Source: Modestobacter excelsi
GTDB lineage: Bacteria > Actinomycetota > Actinomycetes > Mycobacteriales > Geodermatophilaceae
DNA: 64,000 nucleotides
Assembly: GCF_005930495.1 (NCBI RefSeq)
Contig: NZ_SJEX01000005.1
Location: 1 to 64,000 of the forward strand
Reading direction: 5' to 3'
Position 1 is the stretch's first letter. Each line of letters opens with the position of its first letter. Below, one piece after another: positions 16,451 to 24,879 of the stretch. Under the pieces are notes generated by a model. That model saw only the letters and a list, made by a program, of their open reading frames with translations. It searched no databases and was not told where the DNA came from. The translations under genes were made by a program, and so were the position numbers.

Positions 16451-16864
16451 ATGACATCAGCGGAGCTGGTCGGGAGCAGGCCCCCTCGGCGTGCGCACGC
16501 CCGGCTCATCGTCGCGCTGGACGGGACGGCGGAGACCTCGGCGGACCTCGTGCGGGCACTGCGCGACGCCGCTCGCCATGAGGGCACCGTCCTCGCCTGC
16601 GCCGTCGTCAACGCGCGAGCCGACGACGTCGAGCGCGCGCTGGTCCGTGCCGGGCTGGAGGCACAGGTCAGCCAGGCCGTCGACGAGTCCGGTGTGCACG
16701 GCCGCTGTGAAGCCACCCTGCTGGAGCCGGCGGTGTTCGAGGCGCTGTCCGGGGCGGCCCGCGGCGGCACCATCGTCGTGGTCCAGGAGCACCACCGCAC
16801 GGTGCTGCGTTGCGCGCCCGTCCGCACACCCGGCCGTCCACTGGTCCGGCCCCACCTGAGCTGA
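16451..16864 (+). CDS. Hypothetical protein
   Basis: 137 aa from ATG 16451. After a basic leader, ARLIVALDGTAETSADLVRA and GTVLACAVVNARADDVERAL form an alternating alpha/beta pattern faintly like universal-stress proteins, but the Gly-rich ATP-binding motif is absent. A further strand, GGTIVVVQEHHRTVLRCA, ends the fold. Family not recognised. The gene ends 31 bp before the lipase gene and may be co-transcribed with it. Confidence 0.5.
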   Translation: MTSAELVGSRPPRRAHARLIVALDGTAETSADLVRALRDAARHEGTVLACAVVNARADDVERALVRAGLEAQVSQAVDESGVHGRCEATLLEPAVFEALSGAARGGTIVVVQEHHRTVLRCAPVRTPGRPLVRPHLS

Positions 16865-16895
16865 GACCTCCAACCCGCCGACGGGGTACCGGACA

Positions 16896-17786
16896 GTGCC
16901 GTTCTCGTCCGTCCGGCGGTCCGCCGTGCTGGCTCTCGCTGCGGCCGCCGTGCTCGCCGTCGTCTCCTGCAGCTCCGGTGACGACGCCGCATCGGGGTCA
17001 TCGGGGTCACCGGCCAGTTCGTCCTCGACCGAGGGCGGTACCTACCTCGCGCTCGGTGACTCGGTGCCCTTCGGGTACCGCGGCGGCGAGGCGAACACCG
17101 AGTACCAGGACGCCGCCAACTTCTCCGGCTATCCCGACGCCGTCGGCGACGAGCTGGGCCTCGACGTCCTCAACGCGGCCTGCCCCGGCGAGACGACGGC
17201 GAGCTTCCTCGACGCGACGGCCCCGAGCAACGGCTGCGAGAACACACCGGCCCTGCCGGCCGGGTTCCGCACCGTCTACCCGCTGCACGTCGACTACGCG
17301 TCGGCGCAGCAGTCGCAGCTGGACTACGCGGTGCAGACGCTCGAGGCCCGGGACGACGTCGAGCTGGTGACCCTGCAGATCGGCGCCAACGACGCGTTCC
17401 GCTGTCAGGCGACCACCCCGGACCGGTGCACCACCGAGCTGGCCGGCGTCGTCGACACGGTCGGGAAGAACGTCGCCACGGTGCTCGACGCGCTGCGCAA
17501 CGGCGCCGGCTACGACGGCACGATCGTCGTCGTCACCTACTACTCGCTGGACTACGCCGACGCCACGACGACGACGGGCACCCAGCTGCTCAACACGGCG
17601 CTCACCAACGCCGCGGCGACGGCCGACGCCGAGGTGGCGGACGCCTTCGCCGCGTTCGAGCCCGAGGCCGAGGCCGCCGGCGGGAGCTCGATCGCCGCCG
17701 GGCTGGTTCTGCCGGGCGACGTGCACCCGAGCGAGGACGGGCAGCGCCTGCTCACCGACGCCGTGATGTCCGCCGTCAACGGCTGA
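16896..17786 (+). CDS. SGNH/GDSL-family lipoprotein hydrolase
   Basis: A 296-aa exported esterase or lipase. GTG at 16896 opens a signal, RSAVLALAAAAVLAVVSC, with a lipobox Cys followed by a Ser-rich linker. Block I is YLALGDSVPFGYRGG with the nucleophilic Ser, block III is LQIGANDAFRC, and block V is GDVHPSEDGQRLL with the catalytic Asp/His pair. The cysteines in CPGETT, NGCENT, RCQ and RCTTE may form disulphides. The substrate is unknown. A hairpin follows the stop. Confidence 0.87.
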   Translation: MPFSSVRRSAVLALAAAAVLAVVSCSSGDDAASGSSGSPASSSSTEGGTYLALGDSVPFGYRGGEANTEYQDAANFSGYPDAVGDELGLDVLNAACPGETTASFLDATAPSNGCENTPALPAGFRTVYPLHVDYASAQQSQLDYAVQTLEARDDVELVTLQIGANDAFRCQATTPDRCTTELAGVVDTVGKNVATVLDALRNGAGYDGTIVVVTYYSLDYADATTTTGTQLLNTALTNAAATADAEVADAFAAFEPEAEAAGGSSIAAGLVLPGDVHPSEDGQRLLTDAVMSAVNG

Positions 17787-17800
17787 CCTCGTCGCTCGCG

Positions 17801-17837
17801 TGACCACCCGGACGGGTGCGGCACGTTCGGGTGATCA
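17801..17837 (+). terminator. Hairpin after the SGNH hydrolase gene
   Basis: TGACCACCCG pairs with CGGGTGATCA (one mismatch) across a 17-base loop, 14 bases after the stop. The loop is long and no T-run follows. Confidence 0.3.
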
Positions 17838-17956
17838 GCGGAACGGTAGGTAGTTGTTGCTGATAGCAAGTGTCGAGGACCTCGGGCCGATGACACACGC
17901 CTGGTCTGCACGAGTTGCCAGGAAGCGGGTTCGTCGCCCGTCACCCGAGGGAGAAC

Positions 17957-18835
17957 ATGTTCCGCCATCCGCTGCACCGCGATCCGCTGGTCGTCATCTG
18001 GGCGCTGCTCATGGCGGTCATCAGCTTCATCGCGCTGAACGACAACACCACCTGGAGCGGGCACCTCGAGGCGGATCGGGTCGCGGGCTTCCTGCGGGAT
18101 GTCAGCGCCGCGCTGCTCTGGTCCTTCCTGATGTTGCTGCTGGCCGCATGGCTGCGGTCGCGCGCGGGACTGCCGATGGCCCGTCGTCCTCGACGATCGT
18201 CGTCCCCGCTGCCGCCCGCGCTGCCGTGGACCGACCGGTGGATCAGGGACTGGCGCGAAGAAGATGCACAGCGGCAGGCCGGTAAACCGGCCGAGGATGG
18301 CCCGGCCAGCCCGACATCCGCCACCTGCCGGCACGGGGTGACCCTGGACGCGGAGGTGCCGGCCGAGCAGACGCCCGTGCTGCGGGCGCTGTCGGTGAGT
18401 CACACGATCGTCCGTCCCGGCTCCAGCGTGAGCGTGACGTGGTGCTTCGAGAACGCGCTCGACGTCGTCGTCGACGGACGCGCCGGGCAGCCGCCCTGCG
18501 GTGAGGCGCTGGTGACGATCGATCACAGCCGCCGGGTGGAGGTCGTCGGTCGCAATCGTCGCGCCACGACGCCAGTTGCCACGGCAACGGTGGTGGCGAT
18601 GGCGGTACCGCAGGTGGACCTGCCGACGGTCTCCGCCCCACCACCGGTGTCCTTGCGCTCGGACGTCGCGGCGACGGTGGGCACGGCGACGCCCATCACG
18701 CAGCGGCTGGACGACTTCTGGGCGACGCAGGAGGGGCTCCGGCCGCAGCTGCACGCGCCCGCACGGCTCGTGGGTGTTCCCGAGCCGGTGATCACCAGGT
18801 TGCGACGAGCGCACCGGACGACGGGGGACAGCTGA
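17957..18835 (+). CDS. Membrane protein with C-terminal beta-rich domain
   Basis: 292 aa. ATG 17957 is preceded by GAGGGAG. It has two N-terminal membrane helices (VVIWALLMAVISFIALN, about 12-28; ALLWSFLMLLLAAWL, about 49-64), then a basic proline-rich stretch. A beta-sandwich-like part follows (VSHTIVRPGSSVSVTWCFEN to VEVVGRNRR), resembling Ig-like or stress-sensing folds. The stop overlaps the start region of the DUF4407 gene with one base between (TGAGATG), so the two are almost certainly one transcript and probably one complex. I do not recognise the family. Confidence 0.6.
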   Translation: MFRHPLHRDPLVVIWALLMAVISFIALNDNTTWSGHLEADRVAGFLRDVSAALLWSFLMLLLAAWLRSRAGLPMARRPRRSSSPLPPALPWTDRWIRDWREEDAQRQAGKPAEDGPASPTSATCRHGVTLDAEVPAEQTPVLRALSVSHTIVRPGSSVSVTWCFENALDVVVDGRAGQPPCGEALVTIDHSRRVEVVGRNRRATTPVATATVVAMAVPQVDLPTVSAPPPVSLRSDVAATVGTATPITQRLDDFWATQEGLRPQLHAPARLVGVPEPVITRLRRAHRTTGDS

Positions 18836-18836
18836 G

Positions 18837-20294
18837 ATGAGCGTTCGACATGTGCTGAAGGGCACGAGCTCGGCCATCGGGGCGACAGTGGGGAAGCTCA
18901 ACCGGCGTGCCGTCGCTGAGCAGCTCCTGACGATCTCGGGTGCCAACCGGGACGTCCTGCGGGATGCCCCCAAGGAGCGGACCAAGCAGGTCGCCATGGG
19001 CGCGGTGCTCGTCTCGACCGCCGCCATCGCGGCCGTGTCGGCGGGCTACGCGTTCCACCTGGCGCTGCACCTCGCTGTGCCGTTCGCCGTCCTCGCCGGC
19101 GCAGCGTGGGGGCTGATCATCCTCAACCTGGACCGCTGGCTGATCGTCTCGTCGCCGCGGCTGACCACCAAGCTCGGCACGCTGGGCATGGCGCTGCCAC
19201 GCGTGTTGCTCGCCGTCCTCATCGGCGCCGTCATCTCGACGCCCCTCACGCTCGCCATCTTCAGCGCCGAGATCAGCACCGAGGTGAAGGTCATGGCGGC
19301 CGAGGAGGAGGACGCCTTCAACGAGCAGTTGGCGACGGACAGCCGGTACCAGCAGCTGCCGGCTCTGCAGCAGCAGGTCCTCGACCTGCAAGCCGACCTC
19401 GCGGACGGGGTCACGGACGCCGACGTGATGAACGACCCGGCCGTCGTGGACCTGCAGCAACGGCTAGATGAGGTCACCGCGCAGTACAACGCCGCCGCAG
19501 CGGCCTACCTCTGTGAGAAGGACGGCACGTGCGGCACTGGGGTTCCTGGCACTGGTCAGGCGTCCGAAGACAAGAGGGCAGAACGCGACCGACTGGAGCG
19601 GGAGGTGAAGGCGCTTGAGGCGCAGCTGGACCCCTTGAAGTTCCAGGTGAAGCAACAACTGCAGGCTGAGGACGACAAGAAGTCCGCCGACCAGCAGGTG
19701 CAGCTGGCTGCTCTGCAGACACAGATCGCTGACACCCAAGCGGCCAAGGACGCTGAGATCGCAGCCCACCGGGCGGCAGTCGGTCAGGGCGACGGCATCC
19801 TGGCCCGGCTGACCGCTCTCGGTCGGATCCAGCACGACAACCCGTCCTTGGCGACGGCGCACTGGCTGCTGTTCGCCTTCATGACGGCGCTGGAGTGCCT
19901 GCCCATCATCTTCAAGACGATGCTCGCGCTCGGTCCGCCGTCCCTGTACGAGCGACTCGTCGCTCTCGACGAGGAGAAGGCCGAGACCCGCGTCCGGCTG
20001 CGCATGCAGACCGAGTACGAGGAAGCCGAGACGCTGGCCCGATCGGCGCTGGCTGCGGCGGAGGCGCGGGCGGCCAGGACGTTGGAGGCGGAGTCCCGGG
20101 CGACGGGGATGGTCCTGGACGCGCAGCTGGCCGTCACCCACGCCGGCGTGCGCCAGTGGCGGGACGAGCAGCTCGGGCGGACGCCGCAAGCCGCCGGCGA
20201 GGCTCCCTTCGCGTCCGACGCCGAGCTGGAGGCGTTCTACCGCGAGCCCGAACTGGGTCCGGCCGGGTACACCGGCGTCGCCGGGATGGCCTGA
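18837..20294 (+). CDS. DUF4407 membrane protein with long coiled coil (copy 2)
   Basis: 485 aa, clearly paralogous to the protein at 6569. The shared layout is AVLVSTAAIAAVSAGYAFHL, WGLIILNLDRWLIVSS, VLLAVLIGAVISTPLTLAIF, then about 190 residues of Glu/Gln/Ala-rich helix and a fourth membrane segment, HWLLFAFMTALECLPIIFK. Both copies carry a CExDGTCG-like spot inside the helical region (LCEKDGTCGTG here, QCELDGTCGSG in copy 1), which could form a disulphide. It is translationally coupled to the preceding membrane-protein gene. Family role unknown. Confidence 0.85.
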   Translation: MSVRHVLKGTSSAIGATVGKLNRRAVAEQLLTISGANRDVLRDAPKERTKQVAMGAVLVSTAAIAAVSAGYAFHLALHLAVPFAVLAGAAWGLIILNLDRWLIVSSPRLTTKLGTLGMALPRVLLAVLIGAVISTPLTLAIFSAEISTEVKVMAAEEEDAFNEQLATDSRYQQLPALQQQVLDLQADLADGVTDADVMNDPAVVDLQQRLDEVTAQYNAAAAAYLCEKDGTCGTGVPGTGQASEDKRAERDRLEREVKALEAQLDPLKFQVKQQLQAEDDKKSADQQVQLAALQTQIADTQAAKDAEIAAHRAAVGQGDGILARLTALGRIQHDNPSLATAHWLLFAFMTALECLPIIFKTMLALGPPSLYERLVALDEEKAETRVRLRMQTEYEEAETLARSALAAAEARAARTLEAESRATGMVLDAQLAVTHAGVRQWRDEQLGRTPQAAGEAPFASDAELEAFYREPELGPAGYTGVAGMA

Positions 20295-20307
20295 CCGGTT
20301 GCCGAGG

Positions 20308-21093
20308 TCAGACCGGTGTGGGCACCCTGTGCACGAGTTCGGCGATCTCCCGCTTGACCTCATTGAACGCCGGTGAGGTGACGTCCCGGTCGGCGAGCTC
20401 GACGGGCACGATCCGGCTGATGTGCCCGGGTACGCCGTGCGCGGCGCCGCCGGTCATCACCACCACCCGGTCGGCCAGGAACACCGCCTCCTCGATCGAG
20501 TGCGTCACGAAGACGACCGTCGTCCGGGTGTCGACGTGGATGCGCTTGAGCTCGGCCTGCAGGTCGGAGCGGGTCAGCGCGTCCAGCGCGCCGAACGGCT
20601 CGTCCATGAGCAGCAGCGACGGGTCGTTGGCGAGCACCCGGGCGATCGCGACCCGCTGCTGCATCCCGCCGGAGAGCTGCGCGGGGTACGTGGCGGCGAA
20701 CCGGGTCAACCCGACGGCGGTGATGAACCGCTCGGTGATCGCCGCGACCTCCGCCTTCGGCAGCTTCTTGCGGGCCGGGCCGTACGCGACGTTCTCCCGC
20801 ACGGACAGCCAGGGGAACAGCCCGTAGTCCTGGAAGACGACGCCCCGGTCGGGGCCGGGCCCGGTGACCGGCGTCCCGCCCACCTCGACGGCGCCACTGG
20901 AGGGCTGCTCGAAGCCGGCCAGGATGCGCAGCAGGGTGCTCTTGCCGCAGCCGCTGGCGCCGACAACGGCGACGAACTCGCCCGAGGCGATGGTCAGGTC
21001 GACGTCGGCCATCGCGGTGACGGCGCCGGCGTAGGTCTTGGTCAGCCCGGCGATCCGGACGTCGGCCGTGCGGCCTGCAGTCAGCTGTTCCAT
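20308..21093 (-). CDS. ABC transporter ATPase, nitrate/sulfonate/taurine type
   Basis: 261 aa. It powers uptake through the permease encoded next to it. Walker A is GASGCGKST, the Q-loop is VVFQDYGLFPW, the signature is QLSGGMQQRVAIARV, Walker B is LLLMDEPFGALD and the switch His is in VFVTHSIEEAVFLADR. This matches the SsuB/TauB/NrtD subfamily. ATG 21093 has AGGAG upstream. It is the last gene of a three-gene minus-strand operon (binding protein, permease, ATPase) and ends 13 bp from the convergent DUF4407 gene. Confidence 0.93.
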   Translation of the reverse strand: MEQLTAGRTADVRIAGLTKTYAGAVTAMADVDLTIASGEFVAVVGASGCGKSTLLRILAGFEQPSSGAVEVGGTPVTGPGPDRGVVFQDYGLFPWLSVRENVAYGPARKKLPKAEVAAITERFITAVGLTRFAATYPAQLSGGMQQRVAIARVLANDPSLLLMDEPFGALDALTRSDLQAELKRIHVDTRTTVVFVTHSIEEAVFLADRVVVMTGGAAHGVPGHISRIVPVELADRDVTSPAFNEVKREIAELVHRVPTPV

Positions 21094-21102
21094 GTCAGGC
21101 TC

Positions 21103-21969
21103 CTACTTGATCAGCGGGCGGTCGCGGAACAGGACACGGAACACCAGCATCAGCAGCCGGTCGGAGAGGAAGCCGGCGACGGCGATGCAGATCATCCCGA
21201 CGACGATCTGGTCGGTCTGGACGACGTCGCGGGCCAGGAAGATCGTCGAGCCCAGGCCGGTCGGGACGCCGGTGCTCTCGCTCAGCACGAGGATCACCCA
21301 GGACAGGCCGAGGCCCACCCGCATCCCGTTGACGATCGCGGGTGCCGCGGCCGGCAGCACCACCCGCAGCAGCGTGCCGACGCCGGAGGTGCCGAGCATC
21401 CGGGCGGCCTCCAGCAGCCGCTCGGGCACCTGCCGCGCGCCGCTGATCGTGCCGAGCACGATCGGGAAGAAGGCGGACAGGGTGATCAGGAAGATCGAGG
21501 CTTGGTCGCCGTAGCCGATGAGCAGCGCGACCAGCGGCACCCAGGCCGTCGCCGGGATCGGCCGGAAGAGGTTGATCATCGGGTCGAACAGGGCGTTGGC
21601 GGTGACGAAGCGGCCCATCAGCACGCCGAGCGGGACGGCGACCGCCGTGGCCAGCGCAAACCCGGACAGGACCCGCAGCGCGCTGGCCGGCAGGTCCTCC
21701 CAGAGCAGGTTGCTGAAGGCGTCGTCCCGGGTGCCGATCGCGTAGTTCGCCAGGCCGCGGGCGACGTCGGCGGGGTAGGGGAGGAAGCCCATCCGGATGC
21801 CGAAGGGCAGCTCCCAGGCGTTCTCCCGGCCGACGTGCCACAGCAGCAGGAACAGCAGCGGGACGGGCAGGCCGAGCAGGACGGTGCGCAGCCGGCCGCG
21901 CCGTCGGCGCACCGGCGGCGCCGGAACGGTGGGGGCCGCGGCTGCGACGGGAACGGTGGCGGTGGTCAT
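21103..21969 (-). CDS. ABC transporter permease, nitrate/sulfonate/taurine type
   Basis: 288 aa. ATG 21969 follows GGGAGGAA. It has a basic N-terminus, then a first membrane helix (TVLLGLPVPLLFLLLWHVG) and about five more. The EAA-like loop reads LLEAARMLGTSGVGTLLRVV and LPAAAPAIVNGMRVGLGLSW, the contact site for the ATPase. It sits between the binding-protein and ATPase genes. Confidence 0.9.
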   Translation of the reverse strand: MTTATVPVAAAAPTVPAPPVRRRRGRLRTVLLGLPVPLLFLLLWHVGRENAWELPFGIRMGFLPYPADVARGLANYAIGTRDDAFSNLLWEDLPASALRVLSGFALATAVAVPLGVLMGRFVTANALFDPMINLFRPIPATAWVPLVALLIGYGDQASIFLITLSAFFPIVLGTISGARQVPERLLEAARMLGTSGVGTLLRVVLPAAAPAIVNGMRVGLGLSWVILVLSESTGVPTGLGSTIFLARDVVQTDQIVVGMICIAVAGFLSDRLLMLVFRVLFRDRPLIK

Positions 21970-21990
21970 GCGGTGTTCCTCCCGGCAGGG

Positions 21991-22025
21991 GAGGGGCGCC
22001 GGCGCGGATCGCACCGGCGCCCCTC
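21991..22025 (-). promoter_or_regulatory. Intercistronic hairpin between binding-protein and permease genes
   Basis: A 12-base perfect stem (GAGGGGCGCCGG with CCGGCGCCCCTC) around an 11-base loop lies in the 61-bp gap. Stems placed here often protect the upstream binding-protein message or damp read-through, giving more binding protein than permease. Confidence 0.55.
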
Positions 22026-22030
22026 GGAGA

Positions 22031-22999
22031 TCAGGTCTCGGGTGCGAAGGAGGCGTCGACGAGCTCGTCCGCGGTCGGGGCGGTGTCGATCAGGCCCAGG
22101 TCGACCATGGCGGTGGCGAGCGCCTCGACCTGGCCCTGGTACTCCTCGCTCAGGTCGGCGCGCAGCCAGAAGTTCTCCAGCGCCGACTCCAGCACGGCCT
22201 GGTCGCCGCCGAACTCCTGGACCATCTCCGGGAGCCACTCGTCGATGTTGTCGGTCATGTAGGCGGTGGTCGCGGCGTGCGTGTCGACGACCTTCTGCAC
22301 CAGCTCGGGGTCGTCCTCGACCAGCGACCCGGTCGTGACCAGGCCGATGTTCACCTTGCCGATCGGGGTGTCGTAGGGGTCGGTGATCGGGTGGCCGCCG
22401 GCGGCAGTGGCGAGGGAGACGGCGATCTCGGTGCCGAAGAAGGCGTCGACGGAGCCGCTGGTGAAGGCCGAGGCCATCTCCGGCGGCGGGACGGCGACCA
22501 GCTCGAGGCTGCTCGGGTCGACGTCGTTCTCGGCCAGGATCAGCCGCATCGCCACCTCGGGGGCGCTGCCCTGGATGTAGCCGACCTTCTTGCCGACCAG
22601 GTCGGCGACGGTGTCGATGTCGTCCCCGCCGATGAACCCGGAGCCGCCGTCCGCGGCCGAGGCGACGATCCGCAGGTCACGGTCCTGCGAGATGCCGGAG
22701 ATGGTTGCGGTGATGCCGGTGATGGCGAAGTCGACGGTGCCGGAGGAGACCGCGTCGGTCAGCGCCGGGGTGCTGTCGAGCGTGACGACCTCGAACTCGA
22801 CCCCGTCGACCGCGTGGTTCTCGTAGAGGAACGGCGCGTAGAAGTGCGGCTGACCGCGCAGCGTGCCGACGGTGACCGTCTGCGTCTCCCCGCTGCTGCC
22901 CGACGCCTCGGCGGAGTCGGAGCCGCAGGCGGCCAAGGAGAGGACGGTCGCGGCGACGGCGGTGCCGGCGAGCGCGCGGCGGACGGCAGAGGGGCTCAA
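22031..22999 (-). CDS. ABC transporter substrate-binding lipoprotein (SsuA/TauA/NMT1-like)
   Basis: 322 aa. TTG at 22999 is supported by GAGGAG six bases upstream. Lipoprotein signal: ALAGTAVAATVLSLAAC with lipobox LAAC. The mature part begins TVTVGTLRGQPHFYAPFLYE and has AITGITATISGISQDRDLRI and ADLVGKKVGYIQGSAPEVAM, the pattern of periplasmic binding proteins for sulfonates, taurine, nitrate or aromatic nitrogen compounds. The exact ligand cannot be read. It is the first gene of the transporter operon. Confidence 0.88.
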   Translation of the reverse strand: MSPSAVRRALAGTAVAATVLSLAACGSDSAEASGSSGETQTVTVGTLRGQPHFYAPFLYENHAVDGVEFEVVTLDSTPALTDAVSSGTVDFAITGITATISGISQDRDLRIVASAADGGSGFIGGDDIDTVADLVGKKVGYIQGSAPEVAMRLILAENDVDPSSLELVAVPPPEMASAFTSGSVDAFFGTEIAVSLATAAGGHPITDPYDTPIGKVNIGLVTTGSLVEDDPELVQKVVDTHAATTAYMTDNIDEWLPEMVQEFGGDQAVLESALENFWLRADLSEEYQGQVEALATAMVDLGLIDTAPTADELVDASFAPET

Positions 23000-23138
23000 C
23001 GGGTCTCCTCAGAGGCGGCGGCAGCGCGGGGGTGCGCTGTCGGCCCGCACTCAACGGGCCGTCGAGGCGTCATCCGTGTCCGGGCTGTAACGAGTCCGTG
23101 AAGTGACCTTCGCGTGACCTGACGGGTCTCGGCACGCT

Positions 23139-23171
23139 CGTGCTCTGCTGCCACCACGGCAGCAGAGCACG
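23139..23171 (-). terminator. Strong hairpin, 14-bp perfect stem
   Basis: CGTGCTCTGCTGCC pairs perfectly with GGCAGCAGAGCACG around ACCAC. It lies directly after the stop (23173) of a small minus-strand frame and is not downstream of any other recognised gene. It is therefore both a terminator candidate and support for that small gene. Confidence 0.6.
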
Positions 23172-23172
23172 A

Positions 23173-23355
23173 TCACGCAGGCGGCCAGTTGCGCCGAGGG
23201 AGCAGCGGGGCAGTGGTGCGTCCGTCGCCGACGTGCAGGCTGCAGTCGACGCCGTCACGTTCGCGGACGATCGACTCGATCACTGCGCAGCAAGCGTCAT
23301 CGGCGGTGGCGGGCCCAGGCCGCTCCAGGCACATGACGTCTCGCAGTGGGCACAC
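23173..23355 (-). CDS. Possible small Cys-containing protein
   Basis: 60 aa from GTG 23355, or 53 aa from an internal ATG. The sequence is not the Arg/Pro-rich type of shadow frames: ATADDACCAVIESIVRERDG and VDCSLHVGDGRTTAPLLPR look like a folded small domain. No family is recognised and the ribosome site is weak. The perfect hairpin two bases after the stop is the best argument that it is real. Confidence 0.45.
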   Translation of the reverse strand: MCPLRDVMCLERPGPATADDACCAVIESIVRERDGVDCSLHVGDGRTTAPLLPRRNWPPA

Positions 23356-23418
23356 GGCTGCCGTGTTCCGGGTGCGGAGGCGTTGCTACCGCAGTGTTCC
23401 CGACGGCAGCATCGCGGC

Positions 23419-23649
23419 ATGAGGGTGAGCGTCAGCTTGTCCGACGACGATGTGGCTCTCCTGGACGAGTTTGCCCGCGCCGCCGGTCTGAAGGGGCGGT
23501 CCGCCGTGATCCAGCACGCGCTCCGGCTGCTCCGGCGAGCTGAGCTCGAGCAGGACTACGCCGCGGCGTGTGAGGAGTGGGAGGTCTCCGGCGAGCAGTC
23601 GACGTGGGACGTCACAGCGGGCGACGGCGTGATCGATGCGCCGCGGTGA
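23419..23649 (+). CDS. Solitary ribbon-helix-helix antitoxin-like protein
   Basis: 76 aa. MRVSVSLSDDDVALLDEFAR and KGRSAVIQHALRLLRRAELE form a ribbon-helix-helix DNA-binding domain, followed by an acidic tail, EEWEVSGEQSTWDV, of the kind that binds a toxin. No toxin gene follows. The next bases are a scrap of a deaminase gene, so the partner was probably lost by a deletion with its breakpoint at the stop codon. Confidence 0.75.
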   Translation: MRVSVSLSDDDVALLDEFARAAGLKGRSAVIQHALRLLRRAELEQDYAAACEEWEVSGEQSTWDVTAGDGVIDAPR

Positions 23650-23750
23650 GTGGACGTCGTGGTGCTGGACGACCCCGAGTGCATCGGGCTGATGGAGCAG
23701 TCATCGCCCGCGAGCCCGGGCTGTGGAACGAGAACATCGGCGAGCCGTGA
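23649..23750 (+). pseudogene. 3' scrap of a cytosine/nucleoside deaminase gene
   Basis: About 100 bases match the 3' end of the deaminase gene at 31260-31709 (VVVLDDPECIGLMEQ, then after a one-base loss REPGLWNENIGEP) at roughly nine in ten positions by eye. Only the final 33 codons survive. Confidence 0.8.
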
Positions 23751-23934
23751 ACCGCTCGGCGGGCGTCGCCGGCTGACGAGCACGAGGGCGCCGTCCGGTG
23801 CCCGCCCGCATCGCGCGTCAGGCGGAAGCCGGCTCCCTCTCGCTCTCGACGTGGGGTGCCCTGCGGAGCGCCGTCACGGTGCGCTGACCGGCTCTGCGAG
23901 CCGTTGGTGGTGATCTGGTCCTGCTGATGAGGCG

Positions 23935-24699
23935 TCACGCGGGCTCGGCGACCGAGTAGCTGGTCATCCTCGCCTGGAAGGACGCGCCGTTGCCCCCGAT
24001 GCCGACGAGCTGGACGCCGGGAGGGCCCTCGCCGAGCGGGTCGTCGTCGACCGCCGACAGGGTGGGCTCGCCGTCCACGCTGAGCCACAGCTCCATCGTC
24101 TCCGACGTGGGGACACAGGCTGCCTGCACCTGGTGGGGCGTGGTGAGGTCGACGCCGGTCTCGGTCGTGGCCAGGATCTGGCCCTTGTCGGGCGTGCGGT
24201 CCCCGCTCGACGTCCGGCTGATCAGCATCACGTCACTGCCGATGCTGAGTGAGTAGAACTCGCCACCGCCCTGCCCGTCCATGACGTTGTTGCAGGTGAC
24301 GCCGACGAGCGCCGAGCCCTCGGGAGCGCTCACGGTCGCGGTCACGACCACGGACTTCGGCGGAGACGCAAGCAGGGCGTCCGGCCATCCGGCGAGCCCG
24401 GCGGGGGGCGTCATCGCCACGACGTACTCGCCGGCCTCGAAGGTCACCCCGGGGCCCGTGCCCCAGCCGTTCCGGTCGTCGTCCATCTCGTCGGAGAGGA
24501 CGACCTGACCGGGGGTGGGTGGCGGACCCGTGGGGGTCGCCGCCGCCGCGGCGCTGGTGGTCGCCGGGGTGTCCGAGGACGACGGTGTGCCGGATGCGCC
24601 GGCGGCCTGGCTCGTGTCCTCGTCGGACGAGCAGCCCGTGAGCAGCGCAGCGAACACCGCGGCGCTGATCGTTGCCGTACTGAGGACACGCTTGTCCAT
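23935..24699 (-). CDS. Secreted lipoprotein, function unknown
   Basis: 254 aa from ATG 24699, which has GGGGAGTGG upstream. Signal: RVLSTATISAAVFAALLTGC, lipobox LLTGC. A Thr/Ala/Pro linker (about 25-60) leads to a beta-rich domain: VVLSDEMDDDRNGWGTGPGV, EFYSLSIGSDVMLIS, MELWLSVDGEPTLSAVDDD, and a closing strand, FQARMTSYSVAEPA. The pattern is that of a concanavalin-like jelly roll found in actinobacterial secreted proteins. No catalytic residues are identified. Confidence 0.68.
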   Translation of the reverse strand: MDKRVLSTATISAAVFAALLTGCSSDEDTSQAAGASGTPSSSDTPATTSAAAAATPTGPPPTPGQVVLSDEMDDDRNGWGTGPGVTFEAGEYVVAMTPPAGLAGWPDALLASPPKSVVVTATVSAPEGSALVGVTCNNVMDGQGGGEFYSLSIGSDVMLISRTSSGDRTPDKGQILATTETGVDLTTPHQVQAACVPTSETMELWLSVDGEPTLSAVDDDPLGEGPPGVQLVGIGGNGASFQARMTSYSVAEPA

Positions 24700-24879
24700 G
24701 ACCACTCCCCGTCTGCGGCCCTGCTCCGGTGCAGGACCGCAGAAGGTAGGCCGCACCGGCCGCGCGGGGAGCGGTGCGGCCGCCACCGAGACCCGTCAGG
24801 ACCTTTCCGACGGCGCGTGGTGAACGAGCGGCAGCGGCTGTGGACGCAGGGTCACCACGTCAGGCCGAAACGGCATCGG

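Noticed and set aside
20422-22338. 638-codon plus-strand open frame opposite the ABC transporter genes
   Set aside because: The composition (Gln/His/Asp/Arg-rich, no motif) is that of an antisense shadow; the three transporter proteins have all expected motifs.
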